Shown: piece after piece, positions 23,341-30,874 of the stretch
How positions within the stretch are numbered: the first letter of the stretch is position 1
Layout: each line of letters starts with the position of its first letter
Assembly: GCA_041392805.1 (NCBI GenBank)
Contig: JAWKLJ010000002.1
Location: 2,991,001-3,055,000, forward strand
Direction: 5' to 3'
Length of the DNA stretch: 64,000 bases
Origin: Saprospiraceae bacterium
GTDB lineage: Bacteria > Bacteroidota > Bacteroidia > Chitinophagales > Saprospiraceae
The notes under the pieces: generated by a model
The model's input: the letters and a program-made list of their open reading frames with translations, nothing else
The model's database searches: none
Told to the model about the DNA's origin: nothing
Position numbers and translations under genes: made by a program

Positions 23341-25377
23341 ATGCAGTTAAACTTAGTCCTTTTGTTTTTGAGTATTTCACACATGTTTCAATGTTATAAT
23401 GCTCCAAAAGCTGTAAACCTTGAGCGGAAAAACGATCAACAAGAAATTATCACATGTGTAAATGATTATAATAGAGCGATTCATAACCAGGATTTCGATT
23501 TACTGCTGAAATGCACTGACTCCTTATTTATAAGTGAATTACGAGAGTTATATGCTGTTTTTCAAAGCCATGATGAAGTACCAGATATCAACACTAATTA
23601 TCCATATTGTCTCAGGCTGAAAAGAGGATATGTACAACTAAACTCCGAAGAGCGTCAAGACTTAACATTTGAGAGTTTTGTTGCCTATTGCCTTACAGAT
23701 TTTGCAGACGAATCTCCTTGGGACGGCAGAGTGTCTTTATTAGAGTTAGAATTTTTGAATGATACAGTTGCCGTGGGAAAAGCTAGAACGCTATTGTATG
23801 GGGGAGTCTTTCGACTGAGCTTTATGAGAGAGAATGAACAATGGAAGATAAAGACCTCCTTGGAAGATTTAAAAATTACAAATTGTAGATCTATATTCGA
23901 AAAAGATCCTCTAAAACATCTGATGGGTTTTAAATCAAGAAGAAGTGAGAGAATTCTTCTTGATCAAGAATTGAGAAGATACATAAAAGGCAATTATCGT
24001 TCTCTTGGGATTAATGAAATCGATAATGAAGTGATTCCAATTTCAAATGCTGAAAAAATGTATAAGTCTGACTTCCTATTACCAATGGATAGCATAAAAG
24101 CCCTTAGATTAGACATTAGAAACCTGGATAAGGGTGACATTGAATTAATGAAAAAGTTAAAGGACTTCCAGAATTTAGAATATTTACACCTAATTTCCAT
24201 TATCCCTGATGACCTTTTTGATTATCTACTTTCTGATAATACTGGGAAATTAGAATATTTGAAGACCTTGATCCTATATCAAAGAATAAAATATCTCCCC
24301 GAGGGGATAAAAGACTTGAAAAACCTGGAAATCTTACAAATTAGTTTAGGAGACTCTGTCAGAATTCCTGAAAATGTATTTAAATTAAAGAACTTAAAAA
24401 GTCTAATTATTGAGGGCTATAGCTACGAAAGTCTACCAACAGAGATTGGACAACTTGAAAATCTGCAGGAGTTAAAAATCGAATCCTTAAAAGGACAAAA
24501 GTTAGATTTGCCTGAAGAGATAAGGAAATTGGACAAGTTGAAACACTTAACCATTAGGACTAAAGTCGATTCGATTCATAGATTTTTGGACGCTTTTCCA
24601 TTTTTAGAATCTTTAGCTCTTGAAGGTGCAGATCTTACGAAGGTACCGAAGTTAAAACACCTTAAATGCTTAAGGATGTTCAACCCGAAAAGTCTGCAAG
24701 GAATTGAAAACCTAGAATCATTAATTTATTTGCAGATATCTGCGAATGAAACCCTAGAGTACTCTACTAGATTAGGCGCTCTGTCTTCGTTGAAGGGTAT
24801 CGAAATATATGATAAGACTTTATCGAAAATCCCCCAATTTATACAAGAACTCTCTAATCTCGAATATTTAAACCTGCTTTGTCCAGAAATTTCAGATATA
24901 AACCTTAATTGTCGGAAAATTCGCAATCTAAAAATGATCGCTATCCAAGGCAATGACTATAGTGAGTACCCTATTAGATTATGTGGTAAAAGAATAATAA
25001 TTAAAGATGCTGTTTTTGGTCCACAAAATTATATTAGTGTACAAGCCAAAGGAAACTATATGTTTAAGAGCTTGAAGGCAAAACATGAAGATAAAATGAA
25101 GGAAATACTCCTAAATAATGAGAATATTTCGGATTCTGGGCAGCGTTGGAAGATAGTTGAAAATATTCTATACCTGTTTTCTTTTTTTGATTCCATTCCT
25201 GACCTTACAGAGGTAGTGAATTTAATTGAAAATGATCTTGCTATTAAAAAAATGTCAGATAGCACCAAAGAAAGCATTGAATCTACTGCTAAAGAACTAT
25301 TGAAAGAACAAAACAGCTACAGGAAAAGTGCTCAGGATCTAGCTAGAGAATATGAGTTAGCTTGGATGCATATTTGA
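23341..25377 (+). CDS. Exported leucine-rich-repeat protein (678 aa)
   Basis: It begins with a hydrophobic signal segment ending at a cysteine (SISHMFQC, residue 18), so a lipoprotein is possible. About 200 residues of mixed alpha/beta sequence follow (NTF2-like in feel, HNQDFDLLLKCTDSLF). From about residue 260 to 560 there are LRRs with spacing near 23 residues (for example LKNLEILQISLGDSVRIPENVFKLKNLKSLII, broken here as consecutive LxxLxxLxI units). The last 100 residues are charged helices. LRRs mediate protein binding; the partner is unknown. Unit ends are complementary (23288-23297 and 25403-25412), making this a cassette-like gene of unusual size. Confidence 0.78.
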   Translation: MQLNLVLLFLSISHMFQCYNAPKAVNLERKNDQQEIITCVNDYNRAIHNQDFDLLLKCTDSLFISELRELYAVFQSHDEVPDINTNYPYCLRLKRGYVQLNSEERQDLTFESFVAYCLTDFADESPWDGRVSLLELEFLNDTVAVGKARTLLYGGVFRLSFMRENEQWKIKTSLEDLKITNCRSIFEKDPLKHLMGFKSRRSERILLDQELRRYIKGNYRSLGINEIDNEVIPISNAEKMYKSDFLLPMDSIKALRLDIRNLDKGDIELMKKLKDFQNLEYLHLISIIPDDLFDYLLSDNTGKLEYLKTLILYQRIKYLPEGIKDLKNLEILQISLGDSVRIPENVFKLKNLKSLIIEGYSYESLPTEIGQLENLQELKIESLKGQKLDLPEEIRKLDKLKHLTIRTKVDSIHRFLDAFPFLESLALEGADLTKVPKLKHLKCLRMFNPKSLQGIENLESLIYLQISANETLEYSTRLGALSSLKGIEIYDKTLSKIPQFIQELSNLEYLNLLCPEISDINLNCRKIRNLKMIAIQGNDYSEYPIRLCGKRIIIKDAVFGPQNYISVQAKGNYMFKSLKAKHEDKMKEILLNNENISDSGQRWKIVENILYLFSFFDSIPDLTEVVNLIENDLAIKKMSDSTKESIESTAKELLKEQNSYRKSAQDLAREYELAWMHI

Positions 25378-25402
25378 AATGATATTATGTCAACGAAGTG
25401 AC

Positions 25403-25475
25403 GACACACAACGTCCCGCCTAGCCGCCAAGCTGCCCTAATCGGGCAGCCTGCGGCTAGGCGGGACGTTGGCAGT
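25403..25475 (+). repeat. attC-like junction 5 with an 18-bp perfect stem
   Basis: AACGTCCCGCCTAGCCGC (25410-25427) pairs perfectly with 25452-25469, with a nested stem GCTGCCC/GGGCAGC (25431-25437 and 25443-25449). The left end GACACACAAC (25403-25412) is the exact complement of the unit start at 23288. The right end reads GTTGGCA, one base off GTTRRRY. It is strikingly GC-rich in an AT-rich setting. It could also terminate transcription, though no T-run follows. Confidence 0.5.
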
Positions 25476-25479
25476 AATT

Positions 25480-25543
25480 ATAAAATATACATCTTGACTT
25501 GTTCTTTTCCCCTCTGACCACGTTGAAAAAAGACTTGCGTAGC
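25480..25543 (+). repeat. 64-bp direct repeat, copy 2
   Basis: Second identical copy of 22990-23053, five bases after junction 5. Sequence on either side of the two copies differs, so the repeat boundaries are sharp. Confidence 0.85.
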
Positions 25544-25660
25544 CTACGGACTTAAATGGCTTTCTCATAAAAATCCGTTTAGGGATGGGGCGAAATTCAG
25601 CGATTTTTGACCTTTCGGACTGGTTTTCAATGCAATTAATTTTTATGATAAAGCCCTTCA

Positions 25661-25699
25661 AACAGAGATTGGCTTATTCAAAAAGTGGATCAGATATAA
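25661..25699 (+). pseudogene. Detached 3' tail of a paralogue of the 477-aa helical protein
   Basis: Codons from 25661 read NRDWLIQKVDQI and stop (TAA 25697-25699), matching the last residues of the gene at 20220-21653 (NRDWLIQKVDQL). At DNA level 25659-25692 matches 21613-21646 in 33 of 34 positions. No in-frame coding sequence of this family precedes it. The rest of the gene has been lost, or these bases were duplicated when the intervening material inserted. A hairpin terminator follows directly. Confidence 0.65.
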
Positions 25700-25730
25700 A
25701 GTAGGGCCTAACTATGCATAGGCCCTACTT
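25699..25730. terminator. Bidirectional terminator hairpin
   Basis: AAGTAGGGCCTA (25699-25710) and TAGGCCCTACTT (25719-25730) form a perfect 12-bp stem around an 8-base loop. It lies between the end of the gene tail on the plus strand and the end of the small peptide gene on the minus strand. Both exits are T-rich, so it can stop transcription from either side. Confidence 0.7.
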
Positions 25731-25742
25731 CTTATATTATCC

Positions 25743-25919
25743 TTAGAAACTTACAATGTCCACAGTCCCTACAACCCCATTCCCATCATCATCAATCCCG
25801 TCACCGTCCAAGTCTTCTCCTCCCTTGATAAAACGAAGCTGCGCTGGCGCAATGATTTGATTTGCAAAAAAATCAAATATATTTTTTTCATTTCTAGATT
25901 GAATGCTTTGAGTTGTCAT
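25743..25919 (-). CDS. 58-aa peptide with a double-glycine leader-like motif
   Basis: ATG at 25917-25919 opens a 58-codon frame ending at 25743. The first 34 residues (with NIFDFFANQIIAPAQLRF) end in IKGG, like the GG leaders recognised by peptidase-C39 ABC exporters. The remaining 24 residues are acidic and glycine-rich: DLDGDGIDDDGNG, a calcium-loop-like run, then VVGTVDIVSF. This is a plausible exported or modified peptide precursor (bacteriocin- or RiPP-like) but could also be a calcium-binding small protein. No processing enzyme or exporter is nearby. It converges on the terminator at 25699-25730. Confidence 0.55.
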   Translation of the reverse strand: MTTQSIQSRNEKNIFDFFANQIIAPAQLRFIKGGEDLDGDGIDDDGNGVVGTVDIVSF

Positions 25920-26012
25920 AATAGCATACAGATTTAAGGGTCGCTTGCAGACATGGCGCTCCGCTACGACATAGGTTAAAAAATGAGGTGGATTAATTGA
26001 TCCGGGCCTCCT

Positions 26013-26760
26013 GTGTGCTATTCGCGACTAACACAAGGTGGGTCCGGGCTTTCGATCGAAAGGAAAGCCTGGATAATGCGTATTGAGGGTAAGTGCTTGA
26101 CAGATTTGTTTCGATCAAGGACTGGTCAACACGATGTTACAAAGGCAAGTAATACTGCTTCAAATAATTTGTTTTTTATAAAAATGGTGTGGCTTCAAGA
26201 CTTGAGGGTATACCCTTCGGCGTAAATTGTAAGTAAAAGGCTTACAATGGCCTGGAAGGAGCATCATTTTCAGGATATATAACAATTTAGTCCAGAAGGT
26301 GAAATCTTCAAAGCACTTAAAGGAAAGAAAATCAGCATAATAAGGGGAGTAACCCTAATAAGATAATGTGAATGGAGAGCTGTTGAGGCCCTTTACAGTT
26401 TTTCATGTTCAATTTGACTAAACACCTAAAAGGTGAAACACTAAATAATAAGGAAGCTAAAACTTTACCTTCTTTAACACTAAGTTGGGAAGACTTCGCC
26501 AGAAAAGGCGATGGAGTGAGCAATTTATCAGTCTAGCTGATAGCAGAGGTAAGTATTACGAATAGTAAGATGCTGGTGTATCATTTGTAATTAGTTGATA
26601 TTGATTGAATACACAACAAAGATGTCGTTTGGAGTATTCATTCGCAACATTACACGATGAATGATTGAAAAAAGACGATAGGTGAGCGAAAACAACCGAT
26701 AAGGGAAGTGAGATGATGCTGAATTGAAAGGAGGAATCCTCTTAAATGCTCAAACCTGAC
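26013..26760 (+). mobile_element. Group II intron-like RNA remnant without reverse transcriptase
   Basis: About 750 bases without a credible gene. It begins GTGTGC (26013-26018), fitting the group II intron 5' GUGYG rule, and continues CGCGACTAACACAAGGTGGG. Several local stems follow, such as CCGGGCTTTC with GAAAGGAAAGCCTGG (26044-26072). Later stretches (GAAGACTTCGCC..GGCGATGG and CAGAGGTAAGTATTACGAAT) look like intron domain I-IV text that precedes an intron reverse transcriptase. I find neither an RT nor a convincing domain V hairpin, so this would be a 5' fragment. The identification rests on resemblance only. Confidence 0.35.
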
Positions 26761-26929
26761 GCTAATTTTTTTATGTAGTTAAGTATTTTTTTGAAACACT
26801 AATTTGTAAAGAAAATTACAACTGAGTAAAATTTTATTTCATAAAAGTATTTTGCTTGTTAGATTCAGCGAAAATACGCTAGCCTCTTATAATATTTGTC
26901 TATCTTTAGGCAGTACCAAAAAAGGCAGG

Positions 26930-27823
26930 ATGATCGTTTTAAAAACACCAGAAGATCGATTCAACGGCTTGCCAGGCTATCCTTTTGACGCAAATTATGT
27001 AGAAGTAGCACCTGGCCTCAATATGCATTACGTCGTGGAGGGAGCGTCCACTGCACCCACTGTATTATTATTGCACGGCGAACCTTCCTGGTCTTACCTG
27101 TACCGCAAAATGATCCCCGTCCTCACTTCAGCAGGTTATTGCGCCATTGCCCCAGACCTGATAGGCTTTGGAAAATCTGATAAGCCTTCTGAAAAAACAG
27201 ATTATAGCTACCAAAAGCACCTGGAATGGCTTAGTACTTTCATCAAGGCCTTAGATCTTCAACACATTCATTTATTTTGCCAGGACTGGGGAGGACTACT
27301 GGGCTTAAGAATAGCTTTAGACATGGAGGAGCGGTTTGCCTCCATTACGGTTTCCAATACAACCTTGCCAACAGGTCAGCAACCGATGCCCCCAGCTTTT
27401 AAACAATGGCAGGAGTTTTCACAAATGGTTCCAGTGTTCCCCACGGGCAAGATTATCAATGGCGGAACCATTAGCGACCTTAGCCCCGCGGTGATTGCGG
27501 CTTATGATGCCCCTTTTCCTGACGAGTCCTTCAAGGCAGGTGCCCGGATATTCCCGATGCTCGTCCCTTCCCTGATAGACGACCCTGAAGCCATCAATAA
27601 CCAGAAAGCCTGGAAAAAATACAGCCAATGGCAAAAACCCCTGCTAACGCTTTTTGGCGATAGCGACCCCATCATGAAGGGTGCCGATCTATTTTTCCAA
27701 AAAATAGTACCCGGCGCCAAAGGGCAGCCGCACGAAATCATCCCTCAAGCCGGGCATTTCATTCAAGAAGATCAAGGCGAATTAGTTGCCCAAAAACTTG
27801 TTGATTTTATAAATAGTATATGA
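26930..27823 (+). CDS. Haloalkane dehalogenase-like alpha/beta hydrolase
   Basis: A 297-aa enzyme of haloalkane dehalogenase subfamily I type. The oxyanion segment is HGEPSWSYLYRKM (49-61). The nucleophile is aspartate D119 in QDWGG rather than serine, and W120 is the usual halide-binding Trp. The acid lies in FGDSDP (D234 or D236), and the base is H266 in QAGHFIQED. These enzymes hydrolyse carbon-halogen bonds to alcohol and halide. I take the ATG at 26930; the longer reading needs a TTG start. The stop overlaps the start of a metallo-hydrolase (27820-27823), so the two are co-translated. Actual substrate is unknown. Confidence 0.88.
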   Translation: MIVLKTPEDRFNGLPGYPFDANYVEVAPGLNMHYVVEGASTAPTVLLLHGEPSWSYLYRKMIPVLTSAGYCAIAPDLIGFGKSDKPSEKTDYSYQKHLEWLSTFIKALDLQHIHLFCQDWGGLLGLRIALDMEERFASITVSNTTLPTGQQPMPPAFKQWQEFSQMVPVFPTGKIINGGTISDLSPAVIAAYDAPFPDESFKAGARIFPMLVPSLIDDPEAINNQKAWKKYSQWQKPLLTLFGDSDPIMKGADLFFQKIVPGAKGQPHEIIPQAGHFIQEDQGELVAQKLVDFINSI

Positions 27824-28719
27824 TTCACCTCATTGATTTACATTTTCAAGGACAAACGGCGGCTATTGCTGCCTTTTTAGTCGAAACGACGGCCGGCCCC
27901 GTACTCGTTGAAACAGGCCCCCACTCTACCTTTTCGCATTTGGAAAAAGGAATTCATCGATTGGGTTATAAAATAGAAGATATTAAACATGTTTTTCTGA
28001 GTCACATCCACTTGGATCATGGCGGAGCCGCTTGGTTATTCGCCGAAAAAGGCGCCAAAATATACGTCCATCCCAGAGGTTACCCCCATTTACACGATCC
28101 CAGTAAATTGTTACAATCTGCCAAAATGATTTACCAGGACCAAATGGATGCGCTGTGGGGAACGCTTCGCCCCATTGCCCAAGAAAATTTACAAGTGGCC
28201 GAACATGGGCAAACCTTTCCTGTCGGCAATTGTTCCTTTACAGCCTGGCATACACCAGGCCATGCCGTTCATCATATTGCCTGGCAGCTTGGCCAAGACC
28301 TTTTTGCCGGTGATGTGGCAGGTGTCAAGATTGGAAATGGCCCTGTCGTACCCCCCTGCCCTCCCCCAGACATTAATGTAGAAGATTGGCAAAATTCCCT
28401 TCAATTAATCAGGACGCTAAACATCGAAAGATTGTGGCTCACCCACAGTCAATCCATTGAAATGGTAGGAGAACATTTGGATGAATTGGAAACCAGGCTC
28501 TTAGATTGGGCCAACTGGATCCGTCCGAAAGTATTGGAAGAAAAGTTAGGTAATGAAGAATTGATAAAGGTCTTCACTCAATTTGTCATCGAAAGTTTTG
28601 AAAGACTATCTTTAGCTAAAGCAGTTAGCACAAGGTATGAAGTAGCCAATCCGGCTGGAATGAGTGCCTTGGGGTTAAAAAGGCATTGGTTGAAAAAAGA
28701 AGCCTCAGGAAGCAGGTAA
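27820..28719 (+). CDS. MBL-fold metallo-hydrolase
   Basis: A 299-aa metallo-beta-lactamase-fold protein with the di-zinc motif HIHLDH (H62, H64, D66, H67), a later ligand in TPGHAVHH, and the second-half ligands FAGDVAG and LTHSQS. The N-terminus has the typical FLVET strand and no signal peptide, so it acts in the cytoplasm. Its start overlaps the dehalogenase stop by four bases. Members include glyoxalase II, lactonases and many uncharacterised hydrolases. The pairing suggests a shared pathway, perhaps processing the dehalogenation product, but this is inference. Confidence 0.85.
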   Translation: MIHLIDLHFQGQTAAIAAFLVETTAGPVLVETGPHSTFSHLEKGIHRLGYKIEDIKHVFLSHIHLDHGGAAWLFAEKGAKIYVHPRGYPHLHDPSKLLQSAKMIYQDQMDALWGTLRPIAQENLQVAEHGQTFPVGNCSFTAWHTPGHAVHHIAWQLGQDLFAGDVAGVKIGNGPVVPPCPPPDINVEDWQNSLQLIRTLNIERLWLTHSQSIEMVGEHLDELETRLLDWANWIRPKVLEEKLGNEELIKVFTQFVIESFERLSLAKAVSTRYEVANPAGMSALGLKRHWLKKEASGSR

Positions 28720-28956
28720 AAACCGTTTCCCGGTTTCAATAACAAACTTTAGCAATTGAACATCAGGTAAGGTAATTTCGGTATCCGTTTCTTCAGTGGA
28801 TGCTTTATCTTGAATGCTTTCCTTCAATTCTATTTCAATGGGTTTGCTGTTGCTTGCTTCGCTACCATTAGAAACCGTTGTTAAAAAAACATAAGATCCA
28901 ATACTCAACATGGCAAGGAGTACGGTAAAAATTAGTCGGGTGTTTAGTATTTTCAT
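28705..28956 (-). CDS. Small single-pass membrane or secreted protein
   Basis: From the ATG at 28956 (83 aa) an N-terminal hydrophobic helix (LIFTVLLAMLSIGSYVFL, about 6-23) is followed by a Ser/Glu/Asp-rich soluble segment ending FVIETGKRFLPAS. It resembles small anchored Bacteroidota proteins of unknown role. Its 3' end overlaps the convergent MBL gene by 15 bases. It has no recognisable domain. Confidence 0.5.
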   Translation of the reverse strand: MKILNTRLIFTVLLAMLSIGSYVFLTTVSNGSEASNSKPIEIELKESIQDKASTEETDTEITLPDVQLLKFVIETGKRFLPAS

Positions 28957-29149
28957 AATCGCTAGTCCTGTTTTCAAACAATAATTAAATTGTTCTTTCT
29001 AAGTTAGGTTTTTATTGCCTTCATTAGCCTACTTTTCGACATTTAGCCTATATAAATCGACAAATAAACGATTAGGGTTCGTGCCGAATGTATGATAAAG
29101 ACGACCAGGCCTATAAAAAGGTTGCAGCTTGTTGGCTATTTCTTTTAAA

Positions 29150-30874
29150 TTATATCGACAAAGCGAAATCGGGTATAGCCGCAATTAGCTTTTGGGTGTA
29201 TTCCGTTCGGGGGTGATGGTATAATTCATCCGCTAAACCTTCTTCAACAATCCGCCCATTTTGCATTACCATGATTCGATCCGCCATAAATTTCACCACG
29301 GATAAATCATGCGAAATGAAGAGGTATGACAGGCCGTTTTCCGCTCTAAGTGAAGACAATAAATTGAGAATCTGCGCTTGAACAGATACATCTAGAGAAG
29401 AAACAGATTCATCACATACTAAAAAAGCAGGCTCCACTGCCAAAGCCCTGGCAATGGCAATTCGCTGTCTTTGGCCCCCTGAAAATTCATGCGGATACCT
29501 AAAAAAGTGCTGGTCGGATAGTCCCACTTTCTCTAACAGTTGAATCGCCTTTTCTTTTAATACTGCATTATCAAGAGCCGGAAAATGCTTTTTCATGGGT
29601 TCTATAATAGCATACCCGATCATTTTGCGAGGGTTGAGCGATGCATAGGGGTCTTGGAAAACAATCTGCATTTGCTTACGAAAGGGTTGCATGGCCGTTT
29701 CATCTAGCTCCGTTAGTTCTTTCCCATCAAAAATAATACGCCCTGCCTGAGGCTCAATGAGCTTCAGGATACTCCGCCCCAATGTCGTTTTTCCGCACCC
29801 AGACTCCCCTACCAATCCAATTGACTCTCCCTTTTTCAACGTAAAACTAACACCGTCTACTGCCTTTACAAAAGCCGTAGGGGTTCCCCAAAAGTTTTTC
29901 TTGCTAGGAAACCAAGTTTCCAAGTTCTCGACTGCTAAAATAGTTGATTGTTGTGCCAACTGATCAAGATGGGTCTTATATGCTGCGGGAGGATAGACCA
30001 AATTTAAATGCATCGATTCTCCCTCTTTAAAATCTGCAATCGTTGGCAATCTTTTTAGTCGTTGTTGCAGCGGAGGACGGCAGGCCAAAAGTCCTTTTGT
30101 ATAAGGATGTTTGGCTTCACTTAAGATTTGATGCTTGGTGCCTGCTTCCACGATATGCCCATTGCGCATGACCAATACACGGTCTGCGATGTCTGCAATT
30201 ACTCCCAAATCGTGAGAAATAAAAAGGATTCCAATATTCAGTTTATCTTTTAGATCGATTAATAAAGCCAGAATTTGCTGCTGTACTGTCACATCTAAAG
30301 ACGTGGTTGGCTCATCGGCAATAATTAAATCTGGCTTGGCGGCAATCGCCATGGCAATCATGATGCGTTGCTTCTGGCCACCAGATAACTGATGTGGATA
30401 AGCATTATAAATACGTTCAATATCGAAGAGCTGCACCAATTCAAATAATGCCAATACTTCTTTTCTCGCTTCCCTTACACTTAAGCCTTTATGTAATTGT
30501 AGTACTTCAGCTACCTGGTTCCCACAATGGTAAACGGGATTTAACGAACTCATTGGATCTTGAAAAATAATACTGATCCGATTACCCCTGATTTTTTGCA
30601 AATCGCGATCGCTGAGTTCATTCAGGGAAAGTGGAGCCTTTTCATCCAGGAACAATCTAATCTGGCCTTGTTTCCAAATGGCAGAAGCTGGAAGCAATTG
30701 TAAAATAGACAATGCAGTCATGGATTTCCCCGAGCCAGATTCCCCGACAATCCCAAGTACTTCTCCCCTATTCAATTCAAAAGAGATGTTTTCTAGTGCC
30801 ATGACCTCAGTACCAAGGCCGGGAAAACTTATGCTTAGATCCTTAACATCCAATAATTTTTTGCGATCACTCAT
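29150..30874 (-). CDS. Fused two-ATPase ABC transporter protein (peptide/nickel type)
   Basis: A 574-aa tandem ABC ATPase of the DppD-DppF/GsiA type. The first half has Walker A GESGSGKS, signature LSGGQKQR and IIADEPTTSLDV. The second half has GESGCGKT, SGGQRQR and LVCDESVSSLDV. Each half keeps the oligopeptide-transporter C-terminal extension (HPYTKGLL in the first, PRTEYTQKLIAA in the second). It would power uptake of peptides or similar solutes, but no permease or binding protein is encoded here. Its start overlaps the stop of the upstream RNase D gene by four bases. Confidence 0.92.
   Translation of the reverse strand: MSDRKKLLDVKDLSISFPGLGTEVMALENISFELNRGEVLGIVGESGSGKSMTALSILQLLPASAIWKQGQIRLFLDEKAPLSLNELSDRDLQKIRGNRISIIFQDPMSSLNPVYHCGNQVAEVLQLHKGLSVREARKEVLALFELVQLFDIERIYNAYPHQLSGGQKQRIMIAMAIAAKPDLIIADEPTTSLDVTVQQQILALLIDLKDKLNIGILFISHDLGVIADIADRVLVMRNGHIVEAGTKHQILSEAKHPYTKGLLACRPPLQQRLKRLPTIADFKEGESMHLNLVYPPAAYKTHLDQLAQQSTILAVENLETWFPSKKNFWGTPTAFVKAVDGVSFTLKKGESIGLVGESGCGKTTLGRSILKLIEPQAGRIIFDGKELTELDETAMQPFRKQMQIVFQDPYASLNPRKMIGYAIIEPMKKHFPALDNAVLKEKAIQLLEKVGLSDQHFFRYPHEFSGGQRQRIAIARALAVEPAFLVCDESVSSLDVSVQAQILNLLSSLRAENGLSYLFISHDLSVVKFMADRIMVMQNGRIVEEGLADELYHHPRTEYTQKLIAAIPDFALSI

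Larger units (their letters stand above)
17576..25470 (+). mobile_element. Integron-like gene-cassette region (no integrase seen)
   Basis: The region is AT-rich and filled with small plus-strand orphan genes separated by five hairpin-forming junctions. In four units the first bases before the gene are complementary to the first bases of the junction after it: 17576-17585/18178-18187 (9 of 10), 18242-18250/18777-18785 (9 of 9), 21828-21835/22312-22319 (8 of 8), and 23288-23297/25403-25412 (10 of 10). That is the expected relation between a cassette's 5' end and the left arm of its own attC. No tyrosine recombinase, attI or Pc promoter is visible. The serine hydrolase and the 477-aa protein genes between 18828 and 21653 lack such ends. 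Confidence 0.5.

Noticed and set aside
17576..25470. CRISPR array
   Set aside because: Junction repeats are few, unequal and separated by whole genes; there are no short evenly spaced direct repeats or cas genes.
26013..26225. 70-codon frame at the start of the intron-like stretch
   Set aside because: It begins on the GTG that fits the intron 5' end, and its sequence follows RNA stems rather than any protein pattern.
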